A DNA stretch of 64,000 nt from Hymenobacter sp. YC55 (GCF_029433095.1 NZ_JARNTX010000001.1:2914001-2978000), one strand, 5' to 3'; numbered from the stretch's first letter, positions 19,532-29,399 are shown. A program made the numbers and translations. Notes: a model not told the origin generated them from the letters alone.

Positions 19532-22500
19532 ATGGCTAAACCTATACTCCGCGCCTTATTCCTGCTGCTCCTGCTCATGGGGCTGCGTTCAGGTTCGGCG
19601 GTAGCTTCTCACCTGTTGGGGGGCGAAATGACCTACCAGTACCTCGATGCCAATGGCCCGCAGGGAACCCAGTTTCGCTATCGGGTCACGGTATTCATTT
19701 ACTTGAACTCGGAATGCTCGGTTCCGGGAGTGCCTTCCCAGACGGTGTCGAACGTACCAGATGGGCGCTGCAACATTTTTCTGAACCTTTACAACAAAAC
19801 CACGGGCCAGCGCATCAACAGCGGCGAAGGCTCCAATAGCTTTGCCTGCGCGCAGGTAGTGTGCGGCGGCGCTACGCAGTTCGACCAGCAGCCAGCCGGT
19901 ACGTTTCGGCTGCCGCGAATTTCCAATCCGAGCATCACGCCGCCGCAACCCGGTGGGTGTAGCATTCCGGCAGGCACACTGCCCTCGGTGCGGCTGGCTC
20001 GCTACGAGGCCATCATCAACCTGCCCGTGTCGCTGGCCGGATACTACGCGGTGTACACCGACGGCACGCGCAACTTCAACATTGACAACCTCACCAACCC
20101 CAGCGGCCAGAACCAAACCCTGTATGTGGACATGGCCCCGCCGCTGCTGCCCAACTCGTCGCCTACTTTCTCGGATACGGCTGTAGTGGTTATCTGCCAG
20201 GGCGACACCAGCATCTTGGTCAACAACGCCGTTGACCCGGATGGTGACCGGCTGATTTATTCGTTTAGCACGCCCTACAACGACGTTCAAAACAACTTCC
20301 CAGCCACAACATTTACTCCGCCCCCGCCTAGCGTCTTGTACGCGCCCGGCTACTCGGCCACGAATCCTTTCGGTACGGCTCCCGGCAATTATGCCTTCCT
20401 GAATGCCAGCAACGGCATCAGCCGCTACGCCACCTCCCGGGTGGGGCGCTTTGTGGTGGCGGTAGAAGTGAAAGAGTACCGCTCTATCAATGGCAATGAA
20501 GTGTTGATTGGCTCCACGCGCCGCGAGATTCAGTTGGTGTCCCGAACGTGTCAGCCCAATAATTCGCCGCAGTTCACGCCGTCCACCGTTGCTACCCGCA
20601 CGTTCACTATTCAGGAAGGCCAATCCCTGAGCTTCAACCTAGCCGCTACCGACTCCGATGGCAACCCAATCAACCTGAGGGCTAACAGCGTACTGCTCGA
20701 TGGGATGGGGCCGTTCAACGCCACCTTCGGGGGTAGTCAGGGAACGGTGTTACCAGGCGCCCCTACGGGCAGTGCTACTGTGCAGGGCCCCAGTGGCAGC
20801 GTCAATAGCCAGTTCGTGTTCAACAGCCAGTGCGGCAACGCCCGCAGCACGCCCTACGATGTGGTAGTAACCGCTACCGACGTAGCCTGCGGTGCCAAGA
20901 CGGTGGCCGAAGTGTTTCAGATTCTGGTAACGAAAGCGGCTGGCCCAACAAGCATCACCGGTGAAACCGTTATCTGCGACCGAAACACTCCGCGGTCCTA
21001 CACAGTAGCTGGTCCTACTGCTAGCTCGTACCGCTGGACCGTGCAAGGTGGTACTATTCAAGGCTCTACTACTGGCAGTACCGTGCAGGTGTTGTGGAAC
21101 GGCACCGGCGCGGGCCGCGTGACTGTGCGCGGCGTATCAGCGCTCAACTGCCCCACCGATTCGGTGTCGCGCACGATTGATGTACGGCCCATTGGTGCGT
21201 TGACTGTCACGCCCGCTAGTCCTAGCATTTGCCAGGGCGCTTCTACCACCCTTACTGCCTCCGGCGGCACCAACTACACCTGGACCAGCAGCACGGGTCA
21301 AACCTTCACGGGAACCAGCATCACCGTAACGCCTGCCGTTACTACCACCTACACCGTGGCAACTACCGATGGAAGCTGCACTGCCTCGCGGACGGTAACC
21401 GTGACGGTAACCCCTCAGGCCGTTGCCAATGCCGGGGCCGATGCTACGGTGTGTTCGGGAGTAGCTACCACGCTTGGCACGGCAGCCCTGACAGGCTACA
21501 CCTACCAGTGGAGCCCCGCTACCGGCCTGAGCAGTGCCACCGCCGCGCAGCCAACCCTGACCTTCACCAACACCGGCACTACAACTCAATCGCTGAGATA
21601 TGTGCTAACAGCCACCACTGCCTCTGGCTGCCTAGCCCGCGACACCGTGACGGTGCTAGTTACCCCCGCGGCCGTAGCGCAAGCAGGAACTGACCAAACA
21701 TTTTGCTCGGGTGGCACCGCTACTTTGGGCAACGCCGCTAGTGCCGTGGCAGGCAGCACATACGCCTGGAGCCCAGCCACCGGGTTGAGTTCTGCGAGTG
21801 GCGTTACTACCACTGTTTCGCTAACCAACACCACAGCGGCGCCTATTGTCAGCCAGTATGTTCTGACCGTAACAACCAGCAACGGCTGCGTAAACCGTGA
21901 CACGGTGCGGGTTACGGTGAACCCTGCGGCCGTTGCCAATGCGGGCACTGACCGGGCCGTGTGCTCGGGCATAGCCACTACGCTCGGCACGTCGGGTCTT
22001 ACTGGCTACACCTATCAATGGAGCCCCGCTACGGGTTTAAGCAGCGCCACCGCCGCCACGCCAACCCTGACGCTCACCAACACCGGTCCCACGCCGCAAG
22101 TTTTGACGTACACCGTAACAGCAACCACGGCGCAGGGCTGCACTACTACCAGCACGGTGCGCATTACCGTGAATCCTGCCGCGGTTGCCAATGCCGGGGC
22201 CGACCGAACGGTTTGCTCAGGCGTAGCTACCACGCTTGGCGCAGCAGCCCTAACCGGCTACACGTACGCTTGGAGCCCAGCCACCGGGCTGAGCAGCGCT
22301 ACTGATGCTAACCCCACCCTGACCTTGCCGAACATCGGTGCCACACCACAGGTGCTGAGCTACATCGTGACGGCCACGACCGGCAACGGCTGCGTGGCCC
22401 GGGACACCGTGCGGATTACCGTCAACCCCGCTGCCGTAGCTAATGCCGGTGCCGACCGCGCCCTATGCTCCGGCGACCAAACGACCCTGGGCTCGGCATC

Positions 22501-24766
22501 TCTAGCGGGCTACACCTATGGCTGGAGTCCGGCTACTGGCTTGAGTAGTGCCACCGCTGCCCAACCTGTTTTCTCGCAAACCAACACGGGCACCACACCG
22601 CAGATTCTTACCTACACCCTCACGGCCACTACCGCCCAAGGATGCGTGAGTACCAGCACAGTACGCGTAACCGTCAACCCCGCAGCCGTAGCCAATGCCG
22701 GCGCCGATGCTGCCGTTTGCGACGGGAAACGTACGACCTTGGGCACTACCGCCCTGACGGGTTATACCTACCAGTGGAGCCCGGCCACTAACCTGAGCAG
22801 CGCTACGGCTGCTCAGCCCACCTTCACTAGGGTGAATAGTACCCAAAACCCGCTTACCCTCACGTATGTGGTGACGGCCACGACGGCTCAGAATTGCGTC
22901 GGCCGCGACACAGTGCGCATCACAGTGAACCCGCGCCCCCTGCCCGACAGTATTCAGGGTTCTGCTTCGGTGTGCCCCACAATCCAAGGCGTGGCGTACT
23001 CCATTCGCAATGCGCGGGGCACTGGCTATCAATGGTTGGTGACGGGCGGCACTATTGCTAGCGGCCAGGGCACAGCGGCTATTACCGTGAACTGGGGTAC
23101 GGCCTCAACCATGGCTAGCGTGAAGGCCTTCCGCTTGAACTCGCTCGGCTGCTCTTCAGATACAATTACGTTCCCGGTGCGCGTCAATCAACAGCTCATC
23201 ACCGAGCGGCCAACCGGCCCGTTGAATGTGTGTTTAGCTGATGGGCCGTTCACGTATCAAACTTTGCTCACGAACGGCTCCACCTACGGCTGGCAGATTG
23301 TGGGAGGCACTCAGGTAAGCACCAACCAGAATACAGTTCAGGTGACCTTCACGCGCCCCGGTATTGCCAAGCTCGTCGTGACGGAATCCAGCAACCCGGC
23401 TGGGGGTCGCTGCTTGGGCCAGAGCGATACGCTGTATGTTACGGTGCGGCCTTCCCCGGCCGCTAACCTAGCTATCAGCGGGCCTACGCAGGCGTGCGCC
23501 GCAGGTGGCAACCTGACCTTCTCCTTGCCCGGCGCAACCACTTCCAACTACCAATTCCAGCTAAACAACGCTACCATTGCCAGCGCCGGCAATACGGTCA
23601 CGTTGCCAACGCCGGCGGTAGGTTCTTACACGCTTACGGTTCGCGAAACCAACGCCAGCCTCTGTGCCGGCCCGCTCTACACCAAAACCTTCACGGTAGT
23701 GCCCGCCCTCGCCATCAATGGTCCGGCCAGTTACTGCCCCGAAGCACGCACCGGCCTTAGCTACACCGTAGGCTCTGGCCTGCCCGGCGCTATCTATCAA
23801 TGGACCGTAACGGGTGGCACCATCGTCAGCGGCCAGAATTCGGCTACTATCCGGGTTGACTTCCCCGCGGGAGCCACCCCGGCCACTATCCAAGTAACCG
23901 AGACAACCAGCAATGGCTGCGCTGCCACGCTTACCGTGCGTCCTGATAATTCCAGCACCAACTTGGTGGTAGCGTCAGTCGAGCCGCAGGATGACCGCCG
24001 GGTTACACTTACGCTCAACGTGCCCAACAATACCGGTAACACCAACCGCCTGAACATCATGCGTCGGCCGGCGGGCAGCACCAGCGCCTTTGTGGCGGTG
24101 GGCAACGCGGCCACTACTGCCACTAGCTTCACCGATGCGGGCGTGGATACCGATGCCAGCGCTTACGAGTATCGCCTGGAGCTAACCAATGCTTGCGGCA
24201 CCCTACTCAGCAGCACGCAGCATACCACCATTCGCGCTGTGGCTACCGCCGTAGAAGGTGGGGCTGGCCGGGACGAGGGTAAAGTGACCGTAACGTGGAG
24301 TCCGTACGTGGGCTTTGCGGTGCGGGAATACCAGATTTTCCGGCGCGTCAGCAACGGCACCGAGGAACTAGTGCAAACTGTAGCCGCCACCGCTTCTAGC
24401 ATCACGCTCACAACCGGCAGTGCCGGCTTCGACCAGTGCTTCCGGGTCCAGGCCCTAAGTGCCACTACTAGTTCGCTGGTTTCATCTTCCAACTCGGCCT
24501 GCGTGGAGTTTGCCAACGACCTGGTATTCTACAACGTGGTGACGCCTAACGGCGACGGCCTCAACGACCAGTTTATTGTGAAGAACGTGGAGCTCTACAG
24601 CGGCACTACCCTGACTGTGTTCAACCGCTGGGGCAAGGAGATATACAAGACCAACAACTACCGCAACACCTTCGACGGCGCCAACTCACCAGCGGGCGTG
24701 TACTACTACCAGCTTCAATTGGCGGGTGGCCGGTCGTACAAAGGGTGGTTTGAAGTGGTGAAGTAA
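19532..24766 (+). CDS. Giant repeat protein with CHU_C (T9SS type B) sorting domain
   Basis: A 1744-residue secreted or cell-surface protein. The signal peptide ends near SAVASH. The N-terminal ~450 residues (HLLGGEMTYQYLD, NNSPQFTPSTV) are the conserved head of many gliding-associated proteins. Ig/PKD-like modules follow. Six tandem repeats occupy residues 630-1135, each opening with AVANAGADRTVCSG-type sequence and containing YQWSPATGLSSATAAQPT. More PKD-like modules (YQWTVTGGTIVSGQNSATI) and an Fn3-like region precede the C-terminal CHU_C domain (about 1667-1744: VVTPNGDGLNDQF, FNRWGKEIY, GVYYYQL, GWFEVVK). That domain directs T9SS export, often with SprF-type partners. No enzyme motif was found; an adhesin or stalk function is inferred. 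Confidence 0.9.
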   Translation: MAKPILRALFLLLLLMGLRSGSAVASHLLGGEMTYQYLDANGPQGTQFRYRVTVFIYLNSECSVPGVPSQTVSNVPDGRCNIFLNLYNKTTGQRINSGEGSNSFACAQVVCGGATQFDQQPAGTFRLPRISNPSITPPQPGGCSIPAGTLPSVRLARYEAIINLPVSLAGYYAVYTDGTRNFNIDNLTNPSGQNQTLYVDMAPPLLPNSSPTFSDTAVVVICQGDTSILVNNAVDPDGDRLIYSFSTPYNDVQNNFPATTFTPPPPSVLYAPGYSATNPFGTAPGNYAFLNASNGISRYATSRVGRFVVAVEVKEYRSINGNEVLIGSTRREIQLVSRTCQPNNSPQFTPSTVATRTFTIQEGQSLSFNLAATDSDGNPINLRANSVLLDGMGPFNATFGGSQGTVLPGAPTGSATVQGPSGSVNSQFVFNSQCGNARSTPYDVVVTATDVACGAKTVAEVFQILVTKAAGPTSITGETVICDRNTPRSYTVAGPTASSYRWTVQGGTIQGSTTGSTVQVLWNGTGAGRVTVRGVSALNCPTDSVSRTIDVRPIGALTVTPASPSICQGASTTLTASGGTNYTWTSSTGQTFTGTSITVTPAVTTTYTVATTDGSCTASRTVTVTVTPQAVANAGADATVCSGVATTLGTAALTGYTYQWSPATGLSSATAAQPTLTFTNTGTTTQSLRYVLTATTASGCLARDTVTVLVTPAAVAQAGTDQTFCSGGTATLGNAASAVAGSTYAWSPATGLSSASGVTTTVSLTNTTAAPIVSQYVLTVTTSNGCVNRDTVRVTVNPAAVANAGTDRAVCSGIATTLGTSGLTGYTYQWSPATGLSSATAATPTLTLTNTGPTPQVLTYTVTATTAQGCTTTSTVRITVNPAAVANAGADRTVCSGVATTLGAAALTGYTYAWSPATGLSSATDANPTLTLPNIGATPQVLSYIVTATTGNGCVARDTVRITVNPAAVANAGADRALCSGDQTTLGSASLAGYTYGWSPATGLSSATAAQPVFSQTNTGTTPQILTYTLTATTAQGCVSTSTVRVTVNPAAVANAGADAAVCDGKRTTLGTTALTGYTYQWSPATNLSSATAAQPTFTRVNSTQNPLTLTYVVTATTAQNCVGRDTVRITVNPRPLPDSIQGSASVCPTIQGVAYSIRNARGTGYQWLVTGGTIASGQGTAAITVNWGTASTMASVKAFRLNSLGCSSDTITFPVRVNQQLITERPTGPLNVCLADGPFTYQTLLTNGSTYGWQIVGGTQVSTNQNTVQVTFTRPGIAKLVVTESSNPAGGRCLGQSDTLYVTVRPSPAANLAISGPTQACAAGGNLTFSLPGATTSNYQFQLNNATIASAGNTVTLPTPAVGSYTLTVRETNASLCAGPLYTKTFTVVPALAINGPASYCPEARTGLSYTVGSGLPGAIYQWTVTGGTIVSGQNSATIRVDFPAGATPATIQVTETTSNGCAATLTVRPDNSSTNLVVASVEPQDDRRVTLTLNVPNNTGNTNRLNIMRRPAGSTSAFVAVGNAATTATSFTDAGVDTDASAYEYRLELTNACGTLLSSTQHTTIRAVATAVEGGAGRDEGKVTVTWSPYVGFAVREYQIFRRVSNGTEELVQTVAATASSITLTTGSAGFDQCFRVQALSATTSSLVSSSNSACVEFANDLVFYNVVTPNGDGLNDQFIVKNVELYSGTTLTVFNRWGKEIYKTNNYRNTFDGANSPAGVYYYQLQLAGGRSYKGWFEVVK
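21419..22936 (+). repeat. Six tandem 252/258-bp coding repeats
   Basis: Units begin at 21419, 21671, 21929, 22181, 22433 and 22685. Five are 252 bp (84 codons) and the second is 258 bp (86 codons). All keep frame and the core TGYTYQWSPATGLSSAT. The second is the most divergent (AVAQAGTDQTFCSGGTATLG). Copy number is likely to vary by slippage or recombination. Confidence 0.92.
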
Positions 24767-24825
24767 ACCACCGGGGTAGCCGGTTTTGCGGCCAACACAA
24801 CTCGTATTTAGTTTCTACTAGCTTG

Positions 24826-24856
24826 AAAAAGGCGCTTCCAGTGAAGCGCCTTTTTT
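24826..24856 (+). terminator. Rho-independent terminator
   Basis: Stem AAAAAGGCGCTTC (24826-24838), CAGT loop, complement (24843-24855), then a T-run. It ends the transcript of the giant repeat protein, just upstream of rlmD. Confidence 0.9.
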
Positions 24857-25034
24857 AGTATCTGGCCTTGTGGTAAAACAGTTATTAACTCGCGTTACTA
24901 GTACGCGCATGAACTCCTGCAGCAACGAGCTGTTAGCCAAGCAGGTGGCCGAATTCAGCAGTGCTGGTTTATGCCACCCGACAAAATCCGTGAAATCCCA
25001 GAAATCCGGCTCAATCCGTGATTACCTTTGCCGC

Positions 25035-26447
25035 GTGAATAAAGCCGCTAAAAACATTCCCGCGCAGGCCTTGCGCGAAGTTGAAATTCAAGACATGGTC
25101 GCCGAGGGCAAATGCCTCGTGCGTATTGAAAACCTCGTGGTATTTGTGTCGCAGGTAGCCCCCGGCGACGTGGTCGACCTGCGCATTACCCGCAGCAAAA
25201 AGAGCTTCTTGGAAGCCGTACCCACGCACTTCCATAAATACTCGGAACGGCGCGTGCAGCCGTTTTGCGAGCATTTTGGCACTTGCGGCGGTTGCAAATG
25301 GCAGCACATCGGCTACGATACCCAGCTCCAGTACAAGCACCAGCAGGTGGCCGACACGCTTCAGCGCATCGGCAAAGTAGCTCTGCCCGAAATCCAGCCT
25401 ATCCTGCCCTCACCTTCTCAAACCTACTACCGCAACAAGCTGGAGTACACCTTCAGCTTTATGGGTTGGCTAACTGAGGAGCAAATCAAAGACGAAACCA
25501 CTCAGTACGACCGGCGCGTGCTCGGCTTCCACACGCCCGCCCGCTTCGACAAGATTCTGGACGTCAACCATTGCTGGCTGCAACCCGACCCTAGCAACCA
25601 AATCCGGCTAGCCGTACGCGACTATGCACGCGAAAACATGCTGCGCTTCGGCAACATCATCAAGCAAACCGGTTTGTTGCGCAACCTCATCATTCGCACG
25701 GCCAACACCGGCGACATCATGGTGATTTTGCAGTGCTACCGTCAGCACCAAGCCATCGAGCCGCTGCTGGACTATCTGTACGAACGGTTTCCACAAATCA
25801 CCTCCCTCAACTACGTCCTCAACGACAAAGGCAACGAAACCTTCCACGATCTGGAGGTGGTGTGCTACAAAGGTGAGCCGTACATCCACGAGGAAATGGA
25901 AGGTCTGCGTTTCCGAGTCGGCCCGAAGTCCTTTTACCAAACCAATTCCGAAGGCGCCTACAATCTCTATAAGGTGGCCCGCGACTTTGCCCAGCTCACC
26001 GGCAACGAACTGGTGTATGACCTCTACACCGGCGCCGGCACCATTGCCAACTTTGTGGCCCGGCAGGCCCGGCACGTAGTAGGCGTCGAGTATGTGGAGC
26101 AAGCTGTGGCCGATGCCCGCATCAACTCGGAAATCAACGGCGTGACCAACACCGAGTTTTACGCTGGCGACATGAAAGACGTGCTCAACGCCGATTTCAT
26201 TGCCCAGCACGGCCGCCCCGACGTGGTCATCACCGACCCGCCACGCGCCGGCATGCACGAAGATGTAGTGCGCCGCCTGCTGGAAATGCGTGCCCCCCGC
26301 ATCGTATACGTCAGCTGCAACCCCGCCACCCAGGCCCGCGACCTAGAGCTACTCGACGAAGCCTACAAGGTGACGCGCGTGCAGCCCGTAGACATGTTCC
26401 CCCACACCCACCACGTAGAGAATGTGGTGGCGCTGGAGTTGAGATGA
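25035..26447 (+). CDS. rlmD: 23S rRNA (uracil-C5)-methyltransferase RlmD/TrmA family
   Basis: SAM-dependent RNA uracil-C5 methyltransferase, most likely for 23S rRNA U1939. I take GTG at 25035 as the start because NKAAKNIPAQALREVEIQDM is where the family similarity begins. Longer readings from 24909 or 24870 add residues unlike the family and begin near the preceding terminator. A TRAM-type OB domain (about 8-68) is followed by the 4Fe-4S cysteines PFCEHFGTCGGC (Cys78, Cys84, Cys87) and a fourth in NHCWLQP. The SAM motif is YDLYTGAGTI. TDPPRAGMHED and the nucleophile Cys in YVSCNPATQARDLELL complete the set. It overlaps the next gene by 4 bp. Confidence 0.93.
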   Translation: MNKAAKNIPAQALREVEIQDMVAEGKCLVRIENLVVFVSQVAPGDVVDLRITRSKKSFLEAVPTHFHKYSERRVQPFCEHFGTCGGCKWQHIGYDTQLQYKHQQVADTLQRIGKVALPEIQPILPSPSQTYYRNKLEYTFSFMGWLTEEQIKDETTQYDRRVLGFHTPARFDKILDVNHCWLQPDPSNQIRLAVRDYARENMLRFGNIIKQTGLLRNLIIRTANTGDIMVILQCYRQHQAIEPLLDYLYERFPQITSLNYVLNDKGNETFHDLEVVCYKGEPYIHEEMEGLRFRVGPKSFYQTNSEGAYNLYKVARDFAQLTGNELVYDLYTGAGTIANFVARQARHVVGVEYVEQAVADARINSEINGVTNTEFYAGDMKDVLNADFIAQHGRPDVVITDPPRAGMHEDVVRRLLEMRAPRIVYVSCNPATQARDLELLDEAYKVTRVQPVDMFPHTHHVENVVALELR

Positions 26448-26770
26448 AGAGCTATAGAATAAAGGCTGGTGATTTCAAGCAGCTCATTGCTCCTATGGGC
26501 GCTTGTATAGCTACTGACAAAATCACTGTTGATGGTCTACCGGTGCACTTCATGTATCGAGAGAAACCTCTTAATGAAACCGATAGTGGCTGGCAATTCT
26601 TTTCTGGAACCGAGACCCAAGCTTATGTTGACGATTCTAGCAACTCTGCTTTCTATGCAGTTAACACCATCGCTAACTATGATCCAGCTATCATTCCTTA
26701 TTTGAATTACCCTGTCGGATCCGAGTTAGAACGCGTAGAAGGCTCTAATGAGTTTATCATAATAAGCTAG
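26444..26770 (+). CDS. DUF2185 (Imm33-like) domain protein
   Basis: A 108-residue cytoplasmic protein of the DUF2185/Imm33-like family, whose members are often predicted as immunity or accessory proteins; no reaction is known. Family features are ACIATDKITVDGLPVHFMYR, DSGWQFFSGTETQAYVDD and NTIANYDPAIIPYLNYPVGS. The ATG overlaps the rlmD stop (ATGA). The base composition is visibly more AT-rich than in rlmD, suggesting a later arrival. No toxin-like gene was recognised beside it. Confidence 0.8.
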   Translation: MKSYRIKAGDFKQLIAPMGACIATDKITVDGLPVHFMYREKPLNETDSGWQFFSGTETQAYVDDSSNSAFYAVNTIANYDPAIIPYLNYPVGSELERVEGSNEFIIIS

Positions 26771-26787
26771 AACAACCTAGATTGAAC

Positions 26788-27162
26788 ATGGATTACGCCA
26801 ACGACCCCGAACTGAATGGCAAATACCTCGGCACCATCACCAAGGATTTCGCCACCGTTTCCGATACGCTACAAGAAGCTTCCGCGCAGATTCGGAAGCG
26901 GGATATTTCCAAGTACCCCATTTTCGTGTTTGCCCGCCAAGAAGTACCGCTCGGCGGCTTGCTTATCAACGCCGACGAACTGAATCTGGAGTGGCACGTT
27001 TTCGCCTCGTACTTGGAGCTATTTGTGCAGCAAGGCATAGTAGGCACTGATGGTATTGAAGCCTTCCAACAGACTTATAAAGAGCCCAACGAATACTGCT
27101 GTCTCTTCGTGCTAGACGAGGAATTTACCAACTTCGTGTACATCCCCTATCCAGAGGACTAA
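26788..27162 (+). CDS. Conserved hypothetical protein
   Basis: A 124-residue acidic soluble protein that I do not recognise. ATG at 26788 is preferred over the TTG two codons upstream. It has no signal peptide, membrane helix or obvious motif; the ending YCCLFVLDEEFTNFVYIPYP suggests a compact beta-rich domain. It starts 17 bp after the DUF2185 gene and ends before a strong terminator, so rlmD, DUF2185 and this gene likely share one transcript. Confidence 0.7.
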   Translation: MDYANDPELNGKYLGTITKDFATVSDTLQEASAQIRKRDISKYPIFVFARQEVPLGGLLINADELNLEWHVFASYLELFVQQGIVGTDGIEAFQQTYKEPNEYCCLFVLDEEFTNFVYIPYPED

Positions 27163-27203
27163 ATCACGGATTTTGTAGGCGACTGATTAGTTTGCTTCGA
27201 GAT

Positions 27204-27243
27204 GAAAGAAAAAGGCTTGCCACATGGCAAGCCTTTTTCTTTC
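27204..27243. terminator. Bidirectional terminator between the rlmD operon and thiL
   Basis: A near-continuous 40-bp palindrome (arms GAAAGAAAAAGGCTTGCCA at 27204-27222 and its complement at 27225-27243) with A/T-rich stem bases lies between convergent genes. Confidence 0.9.
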
Positions 27244-27274
27244 GACTTTTCACGAAAGCCGTGCTTATAGGTAG

Positions 27275-28306
27275 CTATTGAAAGTGGTTGAACCCTTGCG
27301 CCCGAAGTGGCACGGGCTGACCGGACTTAGTAATAAGGTTGGCTCCTTCGCTCTTCTCTACCATGTGGCCGATGATGGTGATATCGGGGTGGTTTTTGAG
27401 GAGGGCGTGGGCGGCGAGCGGAACGGTGAAAAGCAATTCGTAATCTTCGCCCCCGTTGAGCATGCACATGATGGGGTCCAGGTTAAACTCCTCAGCTACC
27501 TCCAGCGTGGGATTAGCAATAGGCAGGTTTTCCGAGAATATCCGGGCTCCAATGCCGCTGGCTTGGCAGAGGTGCAGCACCTCCGAAGCCAACCCGTCGG
27601 AAATGTCAATCATGCTGGTCGGCTCTATGCCCAAGTCGCGCAGCTCGTGGATGACGTCCATGCGGGCTTCGGGGCGCAGCTGGCGCTGGAGCACATAGGG
27701 ATATTTACTGAGTTCGGGTTGGGTTTCGGGGTCGGCTTGCCAGGCTTGTTTCTCACGCTCTAGCACTTGCAACCCGAGGTAAGCACCGCCAAGGTCCCCG
27801 GTTACGCAAATCAGGTCGTTGGGGCTGGCTCCGCTCCGGCGCACTGCCTTGCCAGCAGCTACGTGCCCTATCGCCGTGATGCTGATGGTGAGGCCACCAC
27901 GGCTGGCAGTGGTGTCGCCGCCCACGATGTCTACATCGTAGGCCTCGCAGGCCAAGCGCATACCATCGTAGAGTTCCTGCACCGCTTCCACCGAGAACCG
28001 AGCCCCGATACTTACTGCTACTACAATTTGGGTAGGCGTAGCATTCATGGCGGCCACATCCGATACGTTGACGGCCACTGCCTTGTAGCCCAGATGCTTG
28101 AGCGGGCAAAAAGTAAGGTCGAAGTGCACCCCCTCCACCAACATATCGGTGCTCACTACAAGGTCATGACCAGCCGGTGGGGCCAAAATGGCGGCATCGT
28201 CGCCAATGCCGAGTTTGGTACTTGCCTGGCGGAGCGTGATGGTATCTTGGATGCGGCGGATAAGGCCAAATTCTCCTACACTATCGAGAGGTGTGATGTC
28301 ACTCAT
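27275..28306 (-). CDS. thiL: Thiamine-monophosphate kinase
   Basis: ATP-dependent phosphorylation of thiamine monophosphate to the cofactor thiamine diphosphate; cytoplasmic. It has the PurM/AIR-synthase-like fold with GIGDDAAIL (33-41), STDMLVEGVHFDL, AVAVNVSDVAAMNATP, ISDGLASEVLHL and GGEDYELLF, all typical of ThiL. Length (343 aa) is normal. It appears monocistronic, with no other thi genes nearby. Confidence 0.95.
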   Translation of the reverse strand: MSDITPLDSVGEFGLIRRIQDTITLRQASTKLGIGDDAAILAPPAGHDLVVSTDMLVEGVHFDLTFCPLKHLGYKAVAVNVSDVAAMNATPTQIVVAVSIGARFSVEAVQELYDGMRLACEAYDVDIVGGDTTASRGGLTISITAIGHVAAGKAVRRSGASPNDLICVTGDLGGAYLGLQVLEREKQAWQADPETQPELSKYPYVLQRQLRPEARMDVIHELRDLGIEPTSMIDISDGLASEVLHLCQASGIGARIFSENLPIANPTLEVAEEFNLDPIMCMLNGGEDYELLFTVPLAAHALLKNHPDITIIGHMVEKSEGANLITKSGQPVPLRAQGFNHFQ

Positions 28307-28669
28307 AAACCCAATGGTTGGCGCTGATTAAACTGATTCCGTTGATTCGAGCCCTACCTTTAGGCACAGCCGACGCGGACGGGCCGCAAAGGTAGGCAAG
28401 CGCTAGTAAGAGCGCTCAGCTGGTTGGCAGAGAAACAACTTTTGTGCGCAATTCCTCCCTAACTGCTAGCAACAATGGGCAGCCTCTACCATAGTCTCAC
28501 CCAAGCTAGCAGACTTGGTTGTACTCGGGGGCACTATCCAGCCCTGACTATGCGTTGTGGCTCAGAGCGAATTGGCAGATGCGTACCCGAAGGCAAATAA
28601 TTATCACGTTAACCCGCTTACTTCGCTTTCCGTTGCTGTTCTTGCTTCACTAACTAGTTGCTTTTATAC
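28307..28669. other. Intergenic region without recognised features
   Basis: About 360 bp between the divergent thiL and lipoprotein genes. It must contain both promoters, but no consensus -33/-7 pair, RNA gene or repeat was seen. Confidence 0.5.
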
Positions 28670-29263
28670 GTGAAATCTGTGCTTAAACAAACTACTTGGC
28701 TTGTGTTGTTGCTAGTTGCCTTAGCTGCCTGCAACCGCACCCCCAAAGCCCTCGACCCAGCTTCGGCCACCGCCGCCAAACAACAACTTGAGGTATTGCG
28801 CGACTCCGTAAATATCCGCTGGAGCGAGATGATTGCCAGCGACGATGCCAAAATCACAGCGACCAACCAGATGCTGAACGAGCTAGAGCGTTGGCCCGCC
28901 GCCGATAAGCAACAGCTTCAGCAGCTTACCCAAGCCAATAACCGCCTCAAAAAGCTGCGCTATCAGCAGTATACCATGCAGTCAACTCAAATTGACCAGT
29001 ATGATACGGCCCAAGATTCGCTGTTAACCGTACTGCGAACCATGACCTCCCGCCCCGACGGCCCCGCTCCTAGCAGCACCGTCCTGAACACGCTTGACAC
29101 CATTGGCCAGTACGATGGGCAAGTAGTAGGGTACCGGGTGAAATATGATCAGGCCGCCAAAAAATTCAACAACTACATTCAGCTTCACCAAGCCGAGCTA
29201 CAGAGTTTAGGAGGGAAGTACAAGCAGCTAGCTCCCCTTCCGCTCTTCGAGCTGCCTGAATAA
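28670..29263 (+). CDS. Predicted lipoprotein, coiled-coil
   Basis: A 197-residue envelope lipoprotein of unknown function. GTG at 28670 is preferred: it starts a compact leader (VKSVLKQTTWLVLLLVALAAC) with lipobox LAAC; TTG at 28658 would add four residues. The mature part is helical and rich in Gln, Asp and Lys (KQQLEVLRDSVNIRWSEMIA, KQQLQQLTQANNRLKKL), consistent with a coiled coil. No catalytic motif was found. A terminator follows the stop. Confidence 0.8.
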   Translation: MKSVLKQTTWLVLLLVALAACNRTPKALDPASATAAKQQLEVLRDSVNIRWSEMIASDDAKITATNQMLNELERWPAADKQQLQQLTQANNRLKKLRYQQYTMQSTQIDQYDTAQDSLLTVLRTMTSRPDGPAPSSTVLNTLDTIGQYDGQVVGYRVKYDQAAKKFNNYIQLHQAELQSLGGKYKQLAPLPLFELPE

Positions 29264-29280
29264 AGGAACTTATATACTCT

Positions 29281-29316
29281 AAAACCCTGCTCAGCCTCGT
29301 ACTGAGCAGGGTTTTT
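29281..29316 (+). terminator. Rho-independent terminator
   Basis: A 14-bp stem (AAAACCCTGCTCAG at 29281-29294, complement 29302-29315) with a 7-base loop and T-run follows the lipoprotein gene. Confidence 0.9.
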
Positions 29317-29399
29317 TAATTTTAATACCCTGACTATCAGCGGCAAGTAAGTTTATGCAAATTATTATGCAACCGATAAGTAGTTCGTAAGCTCTTCCT

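Noticed and set aside
21419..22936. Regular repeats considered as a CRISPR array
   Set aside because: The period of 252 bp, preserved reading frame and protein-level similarity show coding repeats, not short repeats with unique spacers.
24870..25034. N-terminal extension of rlmD from GTG 24870 or ATG 24909
   Set aside because: The added residues do not resemble the family, and the frame begins 14 bp after a terminator; similarity begins at GTG 25035.
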